A stretch of 64,000 nt of DNA from Acinetobacter piscicola (GTDB taxonomy: Bacteria; Pseudomonadota; Gammaproteobacteria; Pseudomonadales; Moraxellaceae): contig NZ_CP048659.1 in the NCBI RefSeq assembly GCF_015218165.1, positions 496,001-560,000 on the forward strand, written 5' to 3'. Under the pieces are notes generated by a model. The model was given only the letters and a program-made list of their open reading frames with translations, made no database searches and was not told where the DNA came from. Shown here piece by piece: positions 46,215 to 55,802 of the stretch. The translations under genes were made by a program, and so were the position numbers. Positions within the stretch are counted from its first letter, which is position 1. Every line of letters starts with the position of its first letter.

Positions 46215-47090
46215 ATGAATGCTTTAACCCAAGATCTCGTAGATTTACTTACACTGGAAAAGCTTGAAGAACATATTTTTCGTGGGCAAAGTCGTAACCT
46301 TGTGGGTAAGCGTGTCTTTGGTGGTCAAGTGCTGGGTCAGGCATTGCGTGCAGCATCTTATACCGCAGACCGTCCTGCACATTCGATGCATGCCTATTTT
46401 CTTTATGGGGGCGATATTAATGCCCCGATTATTTATGAAGTTGATAAACTGCGTGATGGTAAAAGCTTTTTAAGTCGCCAAGTGCGTGCTATACAGCATG
46501 GACGTACCATTTTTTCAGCGATGGTGTCCTTTGCTACCCCTGAAGAAGGTTTGAACTATCAAGTTGCTGAACCTGATTATCCAGCGCCTAATGAGTTGAA
46601 ATCGGAACAAGAATTAAAAGAAAATTTAATCAGTTTTATTCCTGAAAATATTCGTGCAGCATTTATGCGCCCACGTCAGGTAGAAATTAAACCGATTAAT
46701 ATCGGTAATCCATTTCAGCCACAACCTGAAGCGCCATTAAATGCATTTTATATGAAAACCTATGAAAAGCTGCCACAACAACTTGCAGATGATGTGGCTT
46801 TAAACCAGTCAATTGTAGCATTTTACTCAGATTATTCCTTTATGGTGACAGCATTACGTCCACACGGAATGACGTATTTAAGTCCAAGTATTCAGATTGC
46901 CAGTATTGATCATGCAATTTATTTCCATAAACCAGTCAAAGCTGATGAATGGATGTTATATGACATGGATGCAACGGTGACTGCAAGTTCTCGTGGTTTG
47001 AATCATGGACGTATGTGGCAAAATGGTGAATTGGTCTGTAGCACAGTGCAAGAAGGCTTGATGCGTATGCGTGAAATCGAGCAACGTTAA
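46215..47090 (+). CDS. tesB: Acyl-CoA thioesterase II
   Basis: 291 residues; double hot-dog fold. Visible TesB motifs are FRGQSRNLVGKRVFGGQVLGQAL (about residues 18-40), LYGGD (about 64-68), DRPAHSMHAYFL and the C-terminal domain with LDHAIYFH-like SIDHAIYFHKPVKAD (about 235-249) and SSRGLNHGR, where the catalytic Asp/Thr/Gln set lies. Hydrolyses medium and long acyl-CoAs. The start ATG follows AATAGGTTTT. Confidence 0.93.
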   Translation: MNALTQDLVDLLTLEKLEEHIFRGQSRNLVGKRVFGGQVLGQALRAASYTADRPAHSMHAYFLYGGDINAPIIYEVDKLRDGKSFLSRQVRAIQHGRTIFSAMVSFATPEEGLNYQVAEPDYPAPNELKSEQELKENLISFIPENIRAAFMRPRQVEIKPINIGNPFQPQPEAPLNAFYMKTYEKLPQQLADDVALNQSIVAFYSDYSFMVTALRPHGMTYLSPSIQIASIDHAIYFHKPVKADEWMLYDMDATVTASSRGLNHGRMWQNGELVCSTVQEGLMRMREIEQR

Positions 47091-47118
47091 GTTTTTTATT
47101 TTATTTATAAAAATATAT

Positions 47119-47146
47119 AAAGAGCCATCAATTTTTGATGGCTTTT
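47119..47146 (+). terminator. tesB terminator
   Basis: AGCCATCAA-TTT-TTGATGGCT stem with TTT.. following; 33 bp after the stop codon. Confidence 0.75.
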
Positions 47147-47240
47147 GTGTTTTTAGTGCAACACTTGTCACAAAAAATGCTCGATTGTTCATGCTTTCAA
47201 TGGCATAGTTCTGCTAATTCAAGAAAAATAGTCAGTGAAG

Positions 47241-48467
47241 ATGAGCTTAAATACGCAAATATTAATTGCTGCAATATTAGGAGTCGCATTTGGATTTCTA
47301 CTCAACCAATTTCCTGAAACCCAATTTTTTGACACCAGTATTTATGCATTAGGGATAGCCAGTAGTATTTTTATTGGTTTACTCAAAATGCTGCTCGTGC
47401 CACTTATTTTTAGCTCGATTGTGGTGGGGGTATCCAACTTACAGGCGGGTGGGCAACTCAGTCGTACATGGAAAATCACTTTAGCATGTTGTGTAACGAC
47501 AACAACTTTAGCGCTGATTTTAGGTCTCACCTGTGCCCATTTATTTGATGTGGGTAAAGGGGTAGACATTGCGTTATTTCAAGATGCAATGAATCGTCAT
47601 CAAACACCAGATACCCTAACCCCAAGCTCATTTTTTACCAATTTTATTCAAAATACTTTAATTAATCCCTTTAAAGCATTTGCAGAGGGCAACGTTCTTG
47701 CAGTTGTTGTTTTTGCACTGTTTTTAGGGGCGGCATTGGTGAAAGGTGGAGAGAAATTTAACAGCATTCGTGCCTTAAGCTTGCAATTCTTTGAAGTGAT
47801 GATGCTGCTTGTGAGTTGGGTAATGAAGCTCGCACCAATCGGTATTTTTGCATTATTGGTGAAGCTGATTTCTACTGAAGATCTTTCAATTTTGAGCCGT
47901 TTAGCAGAATTTGCTGCGGTGGTAACAGGAACAACCATTTTTCATGGGGCAGTGGTCTTACCTTTACTGCTGTGGATATTTGGCAAAATGAATCCAATCA
48001 CCTTTTTTAAAGGTACACGTGCTGCATTAATTACTGCATTTGCGACCAGTTCAAGTTCAGCAACAATGCCACTGTCGATGAAGTGTGCACAGGAAAATTT
48101 AGGTGTGAGACCTCAGACAGCAGGTTTTGTGATTCCATTGGGTACACAATTAAATATGGATGGTACGGCACTATATGAGGCTGCAGCCGCCTTATTTATT
48201 GCAAATTTGATGGGATTAGATCTGAGTATCGGACAACAAGTGATTGTTTGTTTGACAGCAATGATTGCATCTTTAGGAGCACCGGGGATTCCAAGTGCTG
48301 GCATGGTCACGATGATTATGGTATTGCAATCAGTAGGCTTACCCGCTGAAGCAATTGCAATTTTACTCCCAATTGATCGCTTGTTGGACACAGTGAGAAC
48401 TGTGGTGAATGTACAAGGCGATATGATGATCAGTGTGGTGGTAGATCGCCATACTCGGGAAATGTAA
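47241..48467 (+). CDS. Dicarboxylate/amino acid:cation symporter (DAACS family)
   Basis: 408 residues with eight membrane helices and two re-entrant loops. The signature serine-rich loop is FATSSSSATMPLSM (about residues 265-278), followed by IPLGTQLNMDGTALYEA (about 294-310; the NMDGT sodium/proton site) and LGAPGIPSAG (about 349-358). It imports acidic amino acids or C4-dicarboxylates; exact substrate not resolved. Close to GltP/DctA. ATG 47241 used, with GTG 47235 a weaker option. Confidence 0.88.
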   Translation: MSLNTQILIAAILGVAFGFLLNQFPETQFFDTSIYALGIASSIFIGLLKMLLVPLIFSSIVVGVSNLQAGGQLSRTWKITLACCVTTTTLALILGLTCAHLFDVGKGVDIALFQDAMNRHQTPDTLTPSSFFTNFIQNTLINPFKAFAEGNVLAVVVFALFLGAALVKGGEKFNSIRALSLQFFEVMMLLVSWVMKLAPIGIFALLVKLISTEDLSILSRLAEFAAVVTGTTIFHGAVVLPLLLWIFGKMNPITFFKGTRAALITAFATSSSSATMPLSMKCAQENLGVRPQTAGFVIPLGTQLNMDGTALYEAAAALFIANLMGLDLSIGQQVIVCLTAMIASLGAPGIPSAGMVTMIMVLQSVGLPAEAIAILLPIDRLLDTVRTVVNVQGDMMISVVVDRHTREM

Positions 48468-48482
48468 TCCTATGATTAGAGC

Positions 48483-49013
48483 TTATGAGGGTTGATACAT
48501 TGTATAAAGATGGTCTTCCTCTTGATTGATTCGTTGTGCTAATACTTGACCAATGGTTTCATATTCAGTGCGAAACTCTTCAATATTATCATCACAAATA
48601 GCGGTTGTTTGCCATTTTTTAATAAACTTAATAAAGGCATGGGAAATACCGTTCATTTCTTTACGATAAAATTTGATGGTTTCGAGCTGTTCAGGATTTT
48701 GAATAAATTTTTGCTCAAGATAACAATAAAAACTGACATTTTCCTGCATGATATGACGATTAAACTCAGTTTTGAGCGTATCTAGATTTTGCTGAATTGC
48801 GTCATATTTTTGCGATAAAATATAGTATGAAATTTGACCATATAAGTTGATCAAGGCTTGATGATCATGTTTAAGTGCAGGAATAAGTTGTTCTGAATAT
48901 GAAATTGCAGAGGTTGATTGATTGATGTTAGATGTGTGTTCAGCCTGTAGTTGTTGACTTGAGGCTTTGAATATTCCAAAGAGTTTTTGGAAAAATAAAA
49001 TAATGCTATTCAT
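48483..49013 (-). CDS. Hemerythrin/HHE-domain protein
   Basis: 176 residues from the second ATG of an ATGATG pair (the first would start at 49016). The HHE cation-binding motifs are ALKHDHQALINLYGQ (about 47-61), FNRHIMQENVSFYCYL (about 88-103), and two later acidic sites including HAFIKFIKK and QEEDHLY. The motif order suggests a non-haem diiron oxygen- or NO-responsive domain. Convergent with the symporter gene. Confidence 0.78.
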   Translation of the reverse strand: MNSIILFFQKLFGIFKASSQQLQAEHTSNINQSTSAISYSEQLIPALKHDHQALINLYGQISYYILSQKYDAIQQNLDTLKTEFNRHIMQENVSFYCYLEQKFIQNPEQLETIKFYRKEMNGISHAFIKFIKKWQTTAICDDNIEEFRTEYETIGQVLAQRINQEEDHLYTMYQPS

Positions 49014-49080
49014 CACGAATTTCTCATTTATTGTGATATTTGTTGTAATTTAACATTATAAATACATTAAATCGAGCAAT

Positions 49081-49116
49081 AAAAAAAGATCTGCATACTT
49101 TGTGCATACAGATCTT
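49081..49116 (-). terminator. Terminator of the PF10118 gene
   Basis: AAGATCTGTATGCACAAAGTA… pairs within itself as AAGATCTG/CAGATCTT, followed on the minus strand by a T7 run. Confidence 0.75.
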
Positions 49117-49147
49117 ATGTTTGAACTCAATTGTGATTTTGTGTTGT

Positions 49148-50092
49148 TTAGGCAACTTTAGGGAGTGCGCGCTTAGCAGCAGGAGACTGATCTAAATATG
49201 CAATTGCATCTTCAGTTTTCGCTTCATGTACAGGGTCATACCAAGGCATCAAATAACCAAGTTGTTGTGAAACCAACCAAAGAGGATGAGGCATAATACG
49301 ATTATCTTTTTGTGCAATATTTGCCCATTCACGCCAAATCCATGGTTTATATACCGCAGGTTTTTTATCGGCAAAACGAGGGTCTTGTCCCATAATATGT
49401 GCTGCACCATCTACCCATAACCCTAGTACTGCGGCAATGACAATCACACTTTGGTAATAACGAGAAATATAACCACCACCTAAATGACGGTATAAATCAA
49501 ATGCGACAGTACGGTGTTCAATTTCTTCAGCACCATGCCATTTCACTAGGTCAAGCATATTGGGATCTGCACCAAGATCGCCCCACTTTTTATTGTAAAG
49601 TGCGTATTTACCAAGAACACAGGTCATGTGTTCTACAGTCGCGACAACGCCTAAACGGAATAGATCCCATTGATGATCAAGAGCCTCAGGAATTTTTAAA
49701 CCTAAAGGCTGATCTGCTAATAACTTACCAAATAGAAAGTCCATCACATCTAGGTTGCGTTGAATATCAATATTCCGCACAGTTAAATATTCTTTATTTG
49801 CGGATGTATGTGCTTGAGCATGCATGGCTTCTTGGCGAATAAAAGCACGAACATCTTCTGCTAATTTTTCGTCAGTGACTTTAGGTAATACACGGTTATA
49901 AAGGCGGCAGAACCAAAATTCACCCGCAGGCAAAATATTGTTAATTTCATTAATAAAATAGCTTGCAAAAGGCTGATTTGGGATCCAATCAATAGGGGTT
50001 TCCTGCCATTCAAACTTCACCTTTCGTGGTTTGATATGATACTGAATAGACGATCCAATCTTACTGTTTTTTAATTTCGATAATAATTTCAT
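49148..50092 (-). CDS. PF10118 metal-dependent hydrolase-like (ferritin-like diiron) protein
   Basis: 314 residues. Iron ligands typical of ferritin-like hydrolases are seen: FINEINNILPAGEFWF (about residues 45-60), RQEAMHAQAH (EXXH, about 88-97), VVATVEHMT (about 150-158) and GAEEIEHRT (EXXH, about 186-194). One hydrophobic helix follows. The family is associated with hydroxylase/oxygenase-type activity on lipids or aromatics; no substrate is proven. Monocistronic with its own terminator. Confidence 0.85.
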   Translation of the reverse strand: MKLLSKLKNSKIGSSIQYHIKPRKVKFEWQETPIDWIPNQPFASYFINEINNILPAGEFWFCRLYNRVLPKVTDEKLAEDVRAFIRQEAMHAQAHTSANKEYLTVRNIDIQRNLDVMDFLFGKLLADQPLGLKIPEALDHQWDLFRLGVVATVEHMTCVLGKYALYNKKWGDLGADPNMLDLVKWHGAEEIEHRTVAFDLYRHLGGGYISRYYQSVIVIAAVLGLWVDGAAHIMGQDPRFADKKPAVYKPWIWREWANIAQKDNRIMPHPLWLVSQQLGYLMPWYDPVHEAKTEDAIAYLDQSPAAKRALPKVA

Positions 50093-50225
50093 TACAGTGT
50101 CCTAATTTTTTTAATCTGTTACTACACATTTTATATTTAGTATAAAAAAATGTCCTAAATAGTTATTAGCAATTTAGGACATTCAAATATCAATAGGTGA
50201 TGTATTTGGTCAGACAATTACAAAA

Positions 50226-51059
50226 TTATTTGATCTGGTCTACATTATTCACTAAGTTTTCATCAAATTTTGATAAGTCAGTCTCTTCTATCTCATCATC
50301 AGAGAACTCTGGAATGCTGTCTAAGTCAAAACCTGTTGGGTTGTCTAACGTGAAATTTAAACGACCACCCATGATGCTTGCTAATTCTTCTAAGCCCTCT
50401 TTATTTAAAGATGAAAACAATTGAATAGAAAAATTTAATTTCATTTTTTTCAATTCTTGTTTCACTTCTAAAAGTGCTTTATTGGCAGGTCCACGATTGA
50501 GTTTGTCAGATTTGGTGAGTAATACATGGACAAATAGCTGACGAGAGTATGCCCATTCCAACATCATGACATCAAAATGTTGTAAAGGATGGCGAATATC
50601 CATCAGTAAAATTAAGCCTTGTAAACTTTTGCGATGAATCAGGTAATTTTCCAATTCTTTCTGCCAAACAATTTTCATTGCTTCGGGAACGGCTGCATAA
50701 CCATAACCTGGTAAGTCGACCAAGCGTTGATCTGGATTGCCCAAACTAAAAAAGTTGATCATTTGGGTACGACCAGGTTTTTTTGACGCACGTGCGAGTT
50801 GTTTTTGGTTGGTGATGGCGTTAATTGCGCTAGATTTCCCCGCATTTGAACGACCTGCAAATGCAACCTCATACCCCGTGTCTTCTACACATAGGTCGAG
50901 TTTGGGTGCACTCATTAAAAACTCAGCTTTGCGTAGCCAATTGAGTGCTGTACTCGCATATTCAGAAATAGCTGAATCGACTTTTTTTTCGTAGCTAATT
51001 TTCTGCCGAGGCGCATTTGCTGTTTTACTGTTTTTCGACTTTCCACTGCTGCGATGCAT
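50226..51059 (-). CDS. engB: Ribosome biogenesis GTP-binding protein EngB/YihA
   Basis: 277 residues. G1 GRSNAGKSSAIN (about residues 69-80), G3 DLPGYGYA (about 117-124), G4 LTKSDKL (about 184-190), and G5 FSSLNKEG (about 216-223). EngB/YsxC binds the 50S subunit during assembly. Both ends are longer than usual: about 50 basic residues before the G domain and an acidic C-terminal 30 residues. Confidence 0.93.
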   Translation of the reverse strand: MHRSSGKSKNSKTANAPRQKISYEKKVDSAISEYASTALNWLRKAEFLMSAPKLDLCVEDTGYEVAFAGRSNAGKSSAINAITNQKQLARASKKPGRTQMINFFSLGNPDQRLVDLPGYGYAAVPEAMKIVWQKELENYLIHRKSLQGLILLMDIRHPLQHFDVMMLEWAYSRQLFVHVLLTKSDKLNRGPANKALLEVKQELKKMKLNFSIQLFSSLNKEGLEELASIMGGRLNFTLDNPTGFDLDSIPEFSDDEIEETDLSKFDENLVNNVDQIK

Positions 51060-51149
51060 AATTCAACTTCAAACTAAAAATTATGCCTAGTATAAATGAT
51101 CAAGCTGCATCTGACGAATTTCTTGCTATAAATTCAAAAATAACAAGCA

Positions 51150-51596
51150 TCATCCGAGTTGAATCAATGCAATAAGTGAATTTTGCGATGGCGCTGTACC
51201 ATTAGAACGATGTAACACATCTGCAACCGTATATTGATCTAATACTTGATAAAACTGCTCAACAGCTTGATCTAAGATACCTTTTAATCCGCAATTACGA
51301 CGTAAAACGCAGGGCGGAGTATTGCATTCTACGATTGGGACTTGACCTTGTAAAATGCGAACCATCTCGCCTAATTTTAAACTGTGAACACTAGGATTTA
51401 AGCGAATGCCCCCGCCTTTACCTCGCGTGGTGATGAGCCAATCTTTTTTTGCCATAAAATGTACAATTTTAACCAAATGATTTTCTGAAACTTGTAAGTC
51501 TTTGGCAATTTCAGCAATGGTATAGGGCATATCTTTAGGTCTTGCTGTATATAAGACGAGGCGAAGTGCGTAATCGGTAAATTTATTTAACTGCAT
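51150..51596 (-). CDS. nsrR: NO-sensing Rrf2-family repressor NsrR
   Basis: 148 residues with a winged helix (MQLNKFTDYALRLVLY, and VSENHLVKIVHFMAK as recognition helix, about residues 36-50) and three cysteines at 91, 96 and 102 (ECNTPPCVLRRNC), the same positions as in E. coli NsrR. These ligate the [4Fe-4S] or [2Fe-2S] cluster that reacts with nitric oxide. The hmp-like gene with an NsrR box lies 200 bp upstream on the same strand, making a local regulatory pair. Confidence 0.9.
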   Translation of the reverse strand: MQLNKFTDYALRLVLYTARPKDMPYTIAEIAKDLQVSENHLVKIVHFMAKKDWLITTRGKGGGIRLNPSVHSLKLGEMVRILQGQVPIVECNTPPCVLRRNCGLKGILDQAVEQFYQVLDQYTVADVLHRSNGTAPSQNSLIALIQLG

Positions 51597-51750
51597 AACG
51601 CTTTCAGTTGGTGAGTTTAAGACTATGTTAACGTGAAACTTGTTGAAAGCAAAAAAATTGAAAATAAATCTGACTGAATGAATGATGAAAAGAAATCAAA
51701 ATAGAATATTGAAAAATGATTGGGTAAGAGTATAAATTTTTAAATCAATC

Positions 51751-51779
51751 AAATAGGTCAAACATCGTTTGACCTATTT
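51751..51779 (-). terminator. Hairpin directly after the Hmp-like gene
   Basis: AAATAGGTCAAA and TTTGACCTATTT pair over 12 bp with a 5-nt loop, 19 bp after the globin stop codon. This supports the short gene end as genuine. Confidence 0.7.
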
Positions 51780-51798
51780 AAGTACACAGAAGTTTAGC

Positions 51799-52563
51799 TT
51801 AGCCTTTTAATGGCGCAGTGACTTCTAAGCTGTCACCAACTTTGTAACTTTCTAATAGAATATTTGCAACAGAATATTCAGTTGCTGTCTCTACAGGTTT
51901 AACTTCAATTTGATATTCAGTATTGTTTTGTGCTGTTGCAAAAGTAAACTGTTGAGGTTGTTGAATGTTGTGATTTGGCACTTGTACTTTTACTGAAATG
52001 TACTGACTCGCTTCAGCAGCAGGGAGGCTTTGACCATCTTTTGCTTTTAGTGTGAATTTCTTACCTGTCTCCGTATTTTCTAGTGCAGTAATTTCAAACT
52101 CACGCCAACCTTTCCAGCCGCCTTCTTGTGTTGCTAAGCCATCGTATTTCGCTTTTTCGACATTAATTAAAATATCTGCAAGTTGTAAGTATGCTTCTTT
52201 CCACGCAGCAATTAATTCTGATTCAAATGGGACATCTAAAACTTCACTGATTGAATGTAAAAGATTTTCACCCACAATTGCATATTGATCTGCTTGAATA
52301 TTTAGACTGACATGTTTCGTGGTGATGTGTTCAATGGCTTTAGCTAAAACACTTGGGTTTTCAATATGTTCTGCATAAGCTAAAACTGCAGCAGCGAGTG
52401 CACGAGGTTGGCGACCGCTACTTTGATGATCCATGTTAAAGACATTTTTTAGATCAGGATTATTATTCAACATGCGGTTATAAAAATATTGCGTTAAGGC
52501 AACGCCATTTTCACGTAGTACAGGCACTGTAGATTTAACAAGTTCGATATGTTGAGGGGTCAT
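51799..52563 (-). CDS. Short flavohaemoglobin-like protein: globin plus degenerate FAD domain, no NAD domain
   Basis: 254 residues, against about 400 in Hmp. The globin part is complete: Tyr28 (B10) in FYNRM, Gln52, proximal His84 in TTKHVS, Tyr94 in DQYAIVG. The next segment resembles the Hmp FAD-binding beta barrel (GWREFEITALENTE, EASQYISVKV), but the flavin motif RxYS is replaced by QQFTF. The NAD-binding domain is absent, and a hairpin follows the stop. It cannot recycle haem by the usual Hmp route unless another reductase helps. Likely an NO dioxygenase or NO sink under NsrR. Confidence 0.8.
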   Translation of the reverse strand: MTPQHIELVKSTVPVLRENGVALTQYFYNRMLNNNPDLKNVFNMDHQSSGRQPRALAAAVLAYAEHIENPSVLAKAIEHITTKHVSLNIQADQYAIVGENLLHSISEVLDVPFESELIAAWKEAYLQLADILINVEKAKYDGLATQEGGWKGWREFEITALENTETGKKFTLKAKDGQSLPAAEASQYISVKVQVPNHNIQQPQQFTFATAQNNTEYQIEVKPVETATEYSVANILLESYKVGDSLEVTAPLKG

Positions 52564-52590
52564 GGGAGGCCTTTTTTTATTTGCGTTTAT

Positions 52591-52613
52591 AAGATGTATT
52601 TAAAATACATTTT
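52591..52613 (-). promoter_or_regulatory. NsrR-type operator upstream of the Hmp-like gene
   Basis: AAGATGTATTT-A-AAATACATTTT is nearly the consensus NsrR palindrome (AAGATGYATTT-N-AAATRCATCTT). Its start is 28 bp upstream of the globin start codon. With nsrR adjacent, derepression by nitric oxide is predicted. Confidence 0.85.
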
Positions 52614-52717
52614 TAAGGGGGAAATAGCAAGCTTTCTTGAAATAAAAACCATAAAGTAAATAAGGAATAGTTAAATACTCCTTATTTAATCAGTAATTAT
52701 AAAAATAAGAGAAGGGA

Positions 52718-54256
52718 TTATTTCCCGCCAAATAATGAGCCAAGCAGACCACGCACAATTTTTTGACCTGTTGTCCCCCCTAGGCTGCGTGCTGCACTTT
52801 TGGCGAATGTACCGAGTACATCCTGAGTCATTTTAGCTCTTGCCGCTGCTGCTTTGGCTTCTTCTTTTTCCTGCTGTTGCTGTGCTTTGGCTTGTTGTTT
52901 TTCTATAATCTGCTGTTGTTTTTCCTGTTCTGCAGCGGCTTTGATAGCAGCTTGTTGCTGAGTACTTTCAGCGACTTTACGTTGTAGTATTTCATAGGCA
53001 CTATCACGGTCCACTTCAGCCTCATATACGCCGGCAACGATACTTTGTGTCATGAGTGCTTTACGTTCATCTAAGGTGATTGGACTAAATGATGAGTAAG
53101 GCGGCATGACCATGCCACGTTCCACAACTTGAGGTGTGCCTTGCTCATCTAAACAACTAATTAAAGCCTCGCCTACAGCAAGTTCGGTGATCGCTTCATC
53201 GACTTTAAACTCAGGATTTGCGCGGAAGGTATCTGCTGCGGTTTTGACTGCTTTTTGATCTTTTGGTGTGAATGCACGAAGCGCATGTTGTACACGATTA
53301 CCTAATTGTCCAAGTACATCTTCTGGAATGTCTAATGGGCTTTGGGTGATAAAATAAATCCCGACACCTTTAGAACGAATTAAGCGTACCACTTGTTGAA
53401 TTTTTTCTTGTAATGCAGGGCTTGTATTGTTGAATAATAAATGCGCTTCATCGAAGAAAAATACCAATTTGGGCTTATCCATATCACCGACTTCAGGTAG
53501 TTTTTCAAACAACTCAGATAACATCCAAAGTAAGAATGTTGCATAGAGTTTTGGGATATTGATTAATTTATCCGCAGCCAATAAATTGATATAACCTTGT
53601 CCATTGGAATCTGTTTGGATGAAATCCATAATGTCTAAGCTTGGTTCACCAAAGAAGCGATCACCGCCCTGATCACCAAGTGCTAACAAATTTCGTTGAA
53701 TTGCACCAAGACTGGCAGGAGAGAGGTTGCCGTATTCAGTTTTTAGCGCAGCTGCATTTTCACTGACATAGCTGAGGATGGCTTTGAGGTCTTTAAAGTC
53801 GATCAGAAGTAAACCTTGATCATCAGCAATACGAAATACAGCCGAGAGCACACCTTCTTGCGTTTCATTTAAATTCAATATTTGTGCAAGAAGTAAAGGG
53901 CCAATTTCAGAAACTGTGGTACGAATCGGATGTCCTTGTTCACCAAAGAGATCCCAAAAAATTGTAGGAGATGCAGCAAAAGGAATACTTTCAATGCTTA
54001 AGCTTTGAATACGTTCATCAAATTTAGGATTGCTTGATCCTGCTTTAGCAATACTCGACACATCACCTTTGGCATCAGCTAAAAATACGGGTACACCAAT
54101 ACGAGAAAAGCTTTCAGCTAAGACTTTTAAGGTGATGGTTTTACCTGTACCTGTTGCTCCCGCAATCAAGCCATGTCGGTTAGCAAATTGTGAATGTAAT
54201 ACGATGTCTTGTGAAGTATCTGAAGTTTTTTTTGCGATGACGATTGGTGTACCCAT
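52718..54256 (-). CDS. HerA-like ATPase (DUF853, YjgR type)
   Basis: 512 residues. Walker [11 protein letters not shown] (about 34-43), Walker [13 protein letters not shown] (about 247-258), and HerA-family sensor segment [31 protein letters not shown] (about 298-328). A Gln/Lys/Ala-rich coiled coil (about 420-475) precedes a Gly-rich end. HerA/FtsK-type ATPases handle DNA, but YjgR-like members have no proven role; no partner nuclease (NurA) is adjacent. Confidence 0.87.
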   Translation of the reverse strand: MGTPIVIAKKTSDTSQDIVLHSQFANRHGLIAGATGTGKTITLKVLAESFSRIGVPVFLADAKGDVSSIAKAGSSNPKFDERIQSLSIESIPFAASPTIFWDLFGEQGHPIRTTVSEIGPLLLAQILNLNETQEGVLSAVFRIADDQGLLLIDFKDLKAILSYVSENAAALKTEYGNLSPASLGAIQRNLLALGDQGGDRFFGEPSLDIMDFIQTDSNGQGYINLLAADKLINIPKLYATFLLWMLSELFEKLPEVGDMDKPKLVFFFDEAHLLFNNTSPALQEKIQQVVRLIRSKGVGIYFITQSPLDIPEDVLGQLGNRVQHALRAFTPKDQKAVKTAADTFRANPEFKVDEAITELAVGEALISCLDEQGTPQVVERGMVMPPYSSFSPITLDERKALMTQSIVAGVYEAEVDRDSAYEILQRKVAESTQQQAAIKAAAEQEKQQQIIEKQQAKAQQQQEKEEAKAAAARAKMTQDVLGTFAKSAARSLGGTTGQKIVRGLLGSLFGGK

Positions 54257-54394
54257 TGTTATTCCTATAGCTTTAATTTGAGTTTGAGTATTTTGTTGAA
54301 TTCAATTTTTATCTCATTGTTGTTATACAAAATGCCATGAATTAAAGGTGTAGTAAAACTGTTTTTATTATGAATGAGTGGCTAATGAAAAGTT

Positions 54395-54427
54395 CCTTCT
54401 CTTGCGCCATGTGTGGCTCAGAGAAGG
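54395..54427. repeat. Imperfect inverted repeat in the metC-HerA gap
   Basis: CCTTCTCT and AGAGAAGG, 8-bp arms with a 17-bp loop, followed by GTTAGGATGAGGGG. The same pyrimidine-rich style recurs at 43311 and 5357. Confidence 0.4.
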
Positions 54428-54449
54428 TTAGGATGAGGGGTGTGATAAA

Positions 54450-55640
54450 TTAACCTAGAAGTGCCTTCAATCCATTTTCAATATCCTCAATCAAATCATC
54501 CGCATCTTCCAAGCCAATACAGAAACGTACCAACAAACCCTTTTGCAAATGTGAATGTTCCAAATGGCGCATATCATTTAAGTTATATAACATCACTAAA
54601 CTCACAGGACCGCCCCAACTAAAGCCGAGTTTGAATAACTTTAAATGGTCACAGAATTTACGAATAGCAGTCATGTCATATTCAGCTTTAAAAATGACAC
54701 TGACTAAACCCGCACTTTGCTCATTTTGGCAAGTTTCTTTCCAAAAAGCATGGCTGATATTATCAGGGTCAGCAGGATGAAGCACTTGTGCAAAAGCATC
54801 TTGTGTTTTTAACCATTGTAAAATTTTTATAGCACTTTGAGATTGTTTTTCATAACGAAGTTGCATAGATGCTAGGCTACGTTGGACTTGTGCAGCATCA
54901 TCACCTGAAATCGCAATGCCTTGAATCGCATGTGCGCGAAACAGCTTGTGATGTAAAGCTTGATCACGCGTGACCACAGAGCCCATGAGAATATCACCAC
55001 CACCGCTTGGATATTTAGTCAAGGCATGTACAGTCATATCTACAGTTAAATGCTCCTGACTGAAATCAAAGGCATTAAAGGCTAAACCTGCGCCCCACGT
55101 ATTATCAAGTGCTGTGAGTATATTGTTGGCTTTGGCTTTTTTTACCAAATTGATCAGGTTGGGAAACTCTAAAGTGACTGATCCAGCTGCTTCTAACCAA
55201 AGCAGTTTGGCTTTCTCTGTGGGTTGAAAACTATTAATATCAATTGCGTTATACACTTTAACGATAATGCCATAACGTGATTCTAAATTGCGCAAATGTT
55301 CCATATTAGGACCATAAATATTGTCTGCAACCCAGACCTCATCTCCTGTTGCTAGAAAACAAGCATTGACTAAATTAATTGCAGATAGACCACTTGGGCA
55401 TAATAGACAATATTCACCACCTTCGATTTGGGCAATATTATCGCCTAGTGTGAACGTGCTAGGTGTACCGTGCGTACCATAACTATAGTCATACGGATCA
55501 GTCCAATGCCGATCAAACAATGCTGTTGTATCATTAAAAATAATGGTAGATGCACGATAGATTGGGGGTTGAATCGTGTTGATCCATTGAGGTGCTTTAC
55601 GTTCAGCATGAACCAAAGCAGTTTGCGGATGAAGTTTCAC
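54450..55640 (-). CDS. metC: Cystathionine beta-lyase (PLP-dependent)
   Basis: 396 residues of the Cys/Met-metabolism PLP fold. Visible: CLLCPSGLSAINLV (about 79-92), DNTWGAGLAFNAF (about 179-191) with the PLP-interacting Asp, and the PLP Lys in HALTKYPSGGGDI (about residue 208). It would cleave cystathionine to homocysteine, pyruvate and ammonia; assignment to MetC rather than a gamma-lyase is by general pattern (no adjacent genes help). Confidence 0.88.
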   Translation of the reverse strand: MKLHPQTALVHAERKAPQWINTIQPPIYRASTIIFNDTTALFDRHWTDPYDYSYGTHGTPSTFTLGDNIAQIEGGEYCLLCPSGLSAINLVNACFLATGDEVWVADNIYGPNMEHLRNLESRYGIIVKVYNAIDINSFQPTEKAKLLWLEAAGSVTLEFPNLINLVKKAKANNILTALDNTWGAGLAFNAFDFSQEHLTVDMTVHALTKYPSGGGDILMGSVVTRDQALHHKLFRAHAIQGIAISGDDAAQVQRSLASMQLRYEKQSQSAIKILQWLKTQDAFAQVLHPADPDNISHAFWKETCQNEQSAGLVSVIFKAEYDMTAIRKFCDHLKLFKLGFSWGGPVSLVMLYNLNDMRHLEHSHLQKGLLVRFCIGLEDADDLIEDIENGLKALLG

Positions 55641-55802
55641 AACAAGGCTCTAGATACCAATAAAAGATGATTAAAGAGAAACACAGAAAGCATGTAGCGC
55701 AAAGTTTTAAAATGTGAATATTTATAAATTAAAAAGGATTTGGCTTCATTTTTGCTTAATTAAAATCATGATCAAAGACATTATGACAAAAATGGTGCTC
55801 AG

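Noticed and set aside
50197..50424. Plus-strand 75-codon frame overlapping engB
   Set aside because: Shadow of engB in the opposite strand with no start site or family.
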